64,000 bases of DNA. Origin: Orbaceae bacterium lpD02 (GTDB lineage: Bacteria; Pseudomonadota; Gammaproteobacteria; Enterobacterales; Orbaceae). The notes under the pieces are model-generated. The model made no database searches and had not been told where the DNA came from. It was given only the letters and a program-made list of their open reading frames with translations. This document shows, piece by piece, positions 59,191-64,000 of this stretch; the first letter of the stretch is position 1; every line of letters begins with the position of its first letter. The stretch is taken from NCBI GenBank assembly GCA_036251875.1, contig CP133960.1, positions 1,904,258 to 1,968,257 of the forward strand, in the 5' to 3' direction. Made by a program: the position numbers and the translations under genes.

Positions 59191-61962
59191 ATGTCAAGCC
59201 AAAACCCTATCATTCTTGTAGATGGTTCATCTTATCTTTATAGAGCTTTTTTTGCGACACCACCTTTAAAAAACCCCAAGGGAGAGCCTAGCGGTGCCGT
59301 TTATGGCGTTATAAATATGATTAGAAGTTTAATTAATCAATATAGTCCAACGCATATTGCTGTTGTTTTTGACGCTAAAGGAGGCTCATTTAGAAAAGAG
59401 ATCTACAGTGAATATAAAGCAACTCGCGAAGCAATGCCTGAAGATTTACGTGTTCAAATAGAGCCAATACATGCAATATTAAACGCAATGGGTTTACCAT
59501 TACTTTGTGTTGAGGGAGTTGAGGCAGATGACGTAATTGGAACATTAGCCAAACGAGCTGAAGCAGAAGGGTTAGATGTATTAATAAGTACTGGCGATAA
59601 AGATATGGCACAGCTTGTTTCAGGTAAAATAACGCTGATTAATACAATGAACAATGTTGTATTAGATCCACAAGGTGTAGAACAAAAATTTGGTGTGCCT
59701 CCAAATAAAATTATCGATTTTTTAGCTTTAATGGGGGATAGCTCAGATAATATTCCAGGAGTAGCTGGCGTTGGCGAAAAAACCGCAACAAGCTTATTAA
59801 CAGAGTTTTCAAGTATTGATGATATTTATCAACATATTGATAATATTGATAAATTAACTATTAGAGGTGCTAAATCTATTAAACAAAAATTAATTGATAA
59901 TGAAAATAATGCCCGCCTTTCTTATCTGCTCGCTACAATTAAAACTGATGTAGCAATCGATTTAACTAACGAGCAATTAAAACCAAAACCTTATGATAAT
60001 AATAAGCTTAGAGAGTTTTTTGAGTACCAAGGGTTTAATCGTTGGATAAATGATTTACAAAGTGGCTCGTTTATTAAGGCAAAAACAATCGTGCCAAGTA
60101 ACGAATTAATAAACAATGATATCGAAAGCGATCAATTAATAAATGCACAAAGCGATGACAAAAATTATCAAACAATATTAACGAGTGAACAACTTGATAG
60201 CTGGGTTGTAAAATTAAAATCAGCTCAACTTTTTGCATTTGATACAGAAACCAATAGTATTGATCATTTTCATGCACAGTTAGTCGGTATATCATTAAGT
60301 ATAAATCCTAATGAAGCTTGTTATATTCCTATTCACCACTATTATTTAGGTGTACCTAAGCAGCTATCTATTGATGAAATTATTCAAAAACTCAAACCTA
60401 TATTTGAAGATGAAAATATAAAAAAAATCGGTCAGAACGCAAAATTTGATTACTGTATTCTAGCCAATTATGGCATTACCGTTAAAGGAATAGCTTTTGA
60501 TACCATGCTAGAATCTTATGTATTAAATAGTAATGAACGCCATGACATGGACAGCATGGCAAGAAAATATTTAGACCATAAAACAGTTACCTATGATGAG
60601 CTAACTAAAGTAGATAGAAAAAAAGTAACTATTGATATGGTAGATATAGAACAAACCACGCTTTACGCCAGTGAAGATGCCGATATAACGTTACTTCTAC
60701 ATAATCATTTATGGCCAAATATTGAAAAAGAAAGTCAATTAAAGAAGCTATTTACCGATATTGAAATGCCGCTCGCTATCATTTTAGCAAACATGGAAAG
60801 AACAGGTGTTTTAATTGATGAAAAGCAGTTAAACCAGCATTCTAAAGAGCTAAAAATAAAATTAGATCAATTGGAAAAACAGATTCATGAACTTGCCGGA
60901 GAGCCGTTTAACATCGCGTCACCAAAACAGCTACAAGTTATTTTATTTGAAAAAAAACAGTTACCGATAATAAAGAAAACCCCAAAAGGCGATCCGTCAA
61001 CTAACGAAGAAGTACTAAGTGAGTTAGCGAACGATTATGAACTACCAAGATTAATTTTAGAATATAGAGGTCTTGCTAAATTAAAAAATACCTATACAGA
61101 TAAACTACCATTAATGATTAGTGAAAAAGATCACCGTATTCATACTAACTACAACCAAGTTGGTACAGTAACAGGTAGACTATCATCTAACGACCCTAAT
61201 TTACAGAATATTCCTGTGCGTAATGAAGAAGGCCGTAAAATACGGCAAGCCTTTATTGCACCAAAAGGCTATAAGATAGTCTCAGCAGACTACTCTCAAA
61301 TAGAACTACGTATAATGGCACATCTATCACAGGATAAAAATCTCCTTGATGCATTTGCTAATGATAAAGATATTCACCGTTTTACCGCCAGTGAAATATT
61401 AAGTAAAAATGAACAAGACGTTACATCAGAAGAGCGTAGACGCGCAAAGGCGGTTAACTTTGGCTTGATATATGGTATGAGTGCTTTTGGTTTATCAAAA
61501 CAAATTAACATAGCAAGACATGAAGCAAAATTCTATATTGATAGTTATTTTGAGCGTTACCCTAATGTTGAACGTTATATGGAAAATACACGCTTACTTG
61601 CAGCAGAAAAAGGCTATGTTGAAACATTATCGGGAAGACGACTTTATTTACCTAAAATAAACTCATCAAATGGAATAGAAAAGCGAGCGGCTGAACGAGC
61701 GGCTATCAATGCCCCTATGCAAGGAACGGCTGCAGATATTATAAAAACAGCTATGATTGAAATGGATAAATTTATAGATACTCAAAACGATAAAATAAAA
61801 ATGATTATGCAAGTCCATGATGAATTAGTTTTTGAAGTTAAAGAGAATGATATCGATTTTATCGCAAAGCAGATTAAGTCAATCATGGAAAATTGCTATA
61901 AACTCGCTATTCCATTAAAAGTTGATATAGGAATTGGTGATAATTGGGACCAAGCCCATTAA
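59191..61962 (+). CDS. polA: DNA polymerase I
   Basis: Replication/repair polymerase, 923 aa (E. coli 928). The 5'-3' exonuclease domain (1-300) begins ILVDGSSYLYRAFFA. The 3'-5' proofreading domain keeps its acidic residues (FDTETNSIDH, GQNAKFDYC, YASEDADITLLLH), so proofreading should be active. Polymerase motifs A (SADYSQIELRIMAHLS), B (RRAKAVNFGLIYGMSAFG) and C (MQVHDELVFEV) are intact. No Spot 42 RNA is seen downstream; the oriC-like region lies there. Confidence 0.98.
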   Translation: MSSQNPIILVDGSSYLYRAFFATPPLKNPKGEPSGAVYGVINMIRSLINQYSPTHIAVVFDAKGGSFRKEIYSEYKATREAMPEDLRVQIEPIHAILNAMGLPLLCVEGVEADDVIGTLAKRAEAEGLDVLISTGDKDMAQLVSGKITLINTMNNVVLDPQGVEQKFGVPPNKIIDFLALMGDSSDNIPGVAGVGEKTATSLLTEFSSIDDIYQHIDNIDKLTIRGAKSIKQKLIDNENNARLSYLLATIKTDVAIDLTNEQLKPKPYDNNKLREFFEYQGFNRWINDLQSGSFIKAKTIVPSNELINNDIESDQLINAQSDDKNYQTILTSEQLDSWVVKLKSAQLFAFDTETNSIDHFHAQLVGISLSINPNEACYIPIHHYYLGVPKQLSIDEIIQKLKPIFEDENIKKIGQNAKFDYCILANYGITVKGIAFDTMLESYVLNSNERHDMDSMARKYLDHKTVTYDELTKVDRKKVTIDMVDIEQTTLYASEDADITLLLHNHLWPNIEKESQLKKLFTDIEMPLAIILANMERTGVLIDEKQLNQHSKELKIKLDQLEKQIHELAGEPFNIASPKQLQVILFEKKQLPIIKKTPKGDPSTNEEVLSELANDYELPRLILEYRGLAKLKNTYTDKLPLMISEKDHRIHTNYNQVGTVTGRLSSNDPNLQNIPVRNEEGRKIRQAFIAPKGYKIVSADYSQIELRIMAHLSQDKNLLDAFANDKDIHRFTASEILSKNEQDVTSEERRRAKAVNFGLIYGMSAFGLSKQINIARHEAKFYIDSYFERYPNVERYMENTRLLAAEKGYVETLSGRRLYLPKINSSNGIEKRAAERAAINAPMQGTAADIIKTAMIEMDKFIDTQNDKIKMIMQVHDELVFEVKENDIDFIAKQIKSIMENCYKLAIPLKVDIGIGDNWDQAH

Positions 61963-62020
61963 AATTGAATAAAAAATATTCTTTAATATTTTCACTAAAA
62001 TAAGTATAAAAACAAAAAAA

Positions 62021-62400
62021 TAACGGATCTAAATAGATAATATAAAGGATCTAAGGATCCGTTAAGCTTATTTAATAGCCAATAAACACACAAAAAACTA
62101 GCAATTAAATTTATTTTATGTGAATAAGTTTGTGGTAAAAAGCATAATTAACCTGTTAACACTCAACAAATAACTTATAACCATAAATCATCTGTGGATA
62201 AGTTAGATAGTTATCCTCAGTTTAAAGGCGACAATAAATCACTATATTAACATACTCAAAAAGACATTAACTTTTTAAAAAGTAATAAGAAAAATAAATA
62301 ACCCACAGATTAAGAATGCAGTAGTAGTAAAAATAATAAGAAAAAGATATAAAAGATCTTTTAATTAATTAGCGATCTAAAATAGATCATTTGACCTTAT
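62021..62400. other. Putative chromosomal replication origin (oriC) upstream of mnmG
   Basis: The 519-bp gene-free stretch between polA and mnmG is extremely AT-rich. It contains a perfect DnaA box (TTATCCACA, minus strand 62201-62193), a TTATTCACA box (62127-62119) and a one-mismatch TTATCCTCA (62211-62219). Six GATC sites lie at 62026, 62048, 62056, 62355, 62374 and 62385. Next to mnmG, minus-strand 13-mers GATCTATTTTAGA, GATCGCTAATTAA and GATCTTTTATATC (62388-62346) resemble the unwinding repeats of E. coli oriC, which also lie on the mnmG side. GATCCGTTA/TAACGGATC repeats mark the left edge. Confidence 0.65.
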
Positions 62401-62481
62401 CGAAAAGACGAGTAGAATTTGTCACTCTAATTAATCCCTATGTGTATTATCGATTTTTATTTGAAGTAAGTTGAGGATATT

Positions 62482-64000
62482 ATGTTTTACCCAGATCTTT
62501 TTGATGTCATCATTGTAGGTGGTGGTCATGCAGGTACTGAAGCTGCAATGGCTTCTGCCAGAATGGGTAGAAAGACATTGCTACTAACACATAATATAAA
62601 TACATTAGGGCAAATGTCGTGTAATCCTGCGATTGGTGGCATAGGTAAAGGACATCTAGTTAAAGAAATCGACGCTATGGGCGGCTTAATGGCTCATGCA
62701 ATAGACAAAGCAGGTATTCAATTTAGAATTTTAAATGCAAGTAAAGGCCCTGCCGTCAGAGCGACAAGAGCTCAAGCAGATAGATCAATTTATCGTGATG
62801 CAATAAGAATAGCACTTGAAAATCAGGAAAATTTAATGCTTTTTCAACAATCTGTTGAAGATCTAATCATTGAAAATGACCAGATTTTAGGTGTAATCAC
62901 CCAAATGGGAGTTAAATTTAAAGCTAAAGCAGTCGTTTTAACTACGGGTACTTTTTTAGATGGCAAAATTCATATAGGTCTTAATAACTACAGTGGCGGA
63001 AGAACGGGCGATCCAGCTTCTATTGAATTATCTAAATCATTACATCGACACCCATTCAGAATGGGACGATTAAAAACAGGTACACCACCAAGAATTGATG
63101 CTAGAACAATTGATTTTTCAAAATTAAATACACAATTTGGTGATGATCCTACACCTGTTTTTTCATTTTTAGGGCATGCTAATGAACATCCACGACAAAT
63201 TCCATGTTATGTAACTGAAACTAACGAAAATACTCATAATATTATTCGTAATAGTTTAGATAGAAGTCCTATGTATACAGGTGTTATAGAGGGAATTGGC
63301 CCTCGTTATTGTCCATCTATTGAAGATAAAATTATGCGTTTTGCTGATCGCAACTCGCATCAAATTTATCTCGAACCCGAAGGATTAGATAGCAATGAAA
63401 TTTATCCTAACGGTATATCAACTAGTTTACCATTTGATGTTCAGCTTGCTTTTGTAAGAAGTATGAAAGGACTTGAAAATGCTAATATTGTTAGACCTGG
63501 ATACGCTATAGAATATGATTATTTTGATCCCAGAGATCTTAAACCAACTCTTGAGAGTAAAATTATTAAAGGACTATTTCTATCTGGTCAGATAAATGGA
63601 ACAACAGGTTATGAAGAAGCTGCTGCTCAAGGATTATTAGCAGGCTTAAATGCGGCAAGGTTTGCTAATGATCAAGAACAATGGTACCCAACGCGAGATC
63701 AAGCTTATTTAGGTGTATTGGTTGATGATCTTTGTACATTAGGTACCAATGAACCTTATAGAATGTTTACTTCCCGTGCTGAATATCGCCTAATGTTAAG
63801 AGAAGATAATGCTGATATTCGTTTAACTGAAATAGGTCGTAAATTAGGGCTAGTTGATGATTATCGCTGGCAACATTTTAATCAAAAAATAGAAACTATT
63901 GAAAACGAGCGTGCTCGCTTACGAGATATTTGGGTGCATCCGCATATTGATACTATTAATGAAGTCAATGCCGTACTTAATGCTAATTTAACTAAAGAAG
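62482..64000 (+). CDS. mnmG: tRNA uridine 5-carboxymethylaminomethyl modification enzyme, 3' end cut by window
   Basis: FAD-binding partner of MnmE that modifies wobble U34. The first 506 codons are present of about 630 expected. Motifs: FAD loop [69 protein letters not shown] and [20 protein letters not shown] lies 5 nt before the ATG. No stop or frameshift up to the window end. In gammaproteobacteria it usually flanks oriC. Confidence 0.97.
   Translation, partial: MFYPDLFDVIIVGGGHAGTEAAMASARMGRKTLLLTHNINTLGQMSCNPAIGGIGKGHLVKEIDAMGGLMAHAIDKAGIQFRILNASKGPAVRATRAQADRSIYRDAIRIALENQENLMLFQQSVEDLIIENDQILGVITQMGVKFKAKAVVLTTGTFLDGKIHIGLNNYSGGRTGDPASIELSKSLHRHPFRMGRLKTGTPPRIDARTIDFSKLNTQFGDDPTPVFSFLGHANEHPRQIPCYVTETNENTHNIIRNSLDRSPMYTGVIEGIGPRYCPSIEDKIMRFADRNSHQIYLEPEGLDSNEIYPNGISTSLPFDVQLAFVRSMKGLENANIVRPGYAIEYDYFDPRDLKPTLESKIIKGLFLSGQINGTTGYEEAAAQGLLAGLNAARFANDQEQWYPTRDQAYLGVLVDDLCTLGTNEPYRMFTSRAEYRLMLREDNADIRLTEIGRKLGLVDDYRWQHFNQKIETIENERARLRDIWVHPHIDTINEVNAVLNANLTKE

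Noticed and set aside
62021-62064. TAACGGATC/GATCCGTTA repeat as polA terminator
   Set aside because: 26-bp loop, no T-tail, and nested GATC sites fit the origin region better.

Overview
The window is an AT-rich chromosomal segment (roughly one third G+C by eye) of a gammaproteobacterium. Every block of housekeeping genes has its closest layout in Enterobacterales/Pasteurellales: ftsY-ftsE-ftsX-rpoH, rpsB-tsf-pyrH-frr, slt-trpR, argP/rpiA, gntX-nfuA, sdaC-sdaA, mobB-mobA/yihD-dsbA-polA. The low G+C, the long-range rearrangement of these blocks and a Haemophilus HI0607-type shikimate dehydrogenase-like gene suggest Orbaceae (Gilliamella/Orbus/Frischella type gut symbionts). That taxonomic placement is inference.

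Layout. 1-8.5 kb: serine uptake and deamination operon with a well-placed CRP site, ada, proS and the copper ATPase copA. 8.5-12 kb: translation operon rpsB-tsf-pyrH-frr with a structured S2-type leader. 12-15.6 kb: rpoH behind ftsYEX. 15.8-23.8 kb: shikimate dehydrogenase-like gene, rluE, the GlcNAc regulon (nagE divergent from nagB-nagA-nagC) and asd. 24-28 kb: an uncharacterised, translationally coupled three-gene operon (TelA-like helical protein, single-pass DUF6384-type membrane protein, coiled-coil protein with a Ser/Gly-rich tail) ending in its own terminator. 28.3-33 kb: amiC, metE-metF and initiator tRNA-fMet. 33-45 kb: slt-trpR, rob, gntX-nfuA, ppiA, pepB, a phosphatase, ferritin, argP/rpiA, serA. 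45-50 kb: an accessory operon of a 2-hydroxyacid dehydrogenase, a complete mannose-family PTS (IIC, IID, IIB, IIA) and a degenerate membrane-anchored M28-like protein, behind a promoter with a 13-T tract and a LacI-type palindrome. 50-56 kb: typA, then an alpha-glucoside module (RpiR regulator, IICB PTS, GH4 6-phospho-alpha-glucosidase). 56-64 kb: cobB, mobBA, yihD, dsbA, polA, a 519-bp gene-free region with the hallmarks of oriC, and the 5' part of mnmG.

How it works together. Three PTS systems (GlcNAc, alpha-glucoside, mannose-family) and CRP-like sites at sdaC, nagE/nagB and rpoH point to an organism that lives on host- or diet-derived sugars and amino sugars. Both glucose-superfamily permeases (NagE and the alpha-glucoside enzyme) lack a IIA domain and probably share a soluble IIA-Glc. 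The most likely undescribed system is the 24-28 kb operon; second is the dehydrogenase/PTS/M28-like operon. No phage, CRISPR array or intact insertion sequence was seen; only a 48-bp palindrome resembling IS3-family ends lies between ppiA and pepB.
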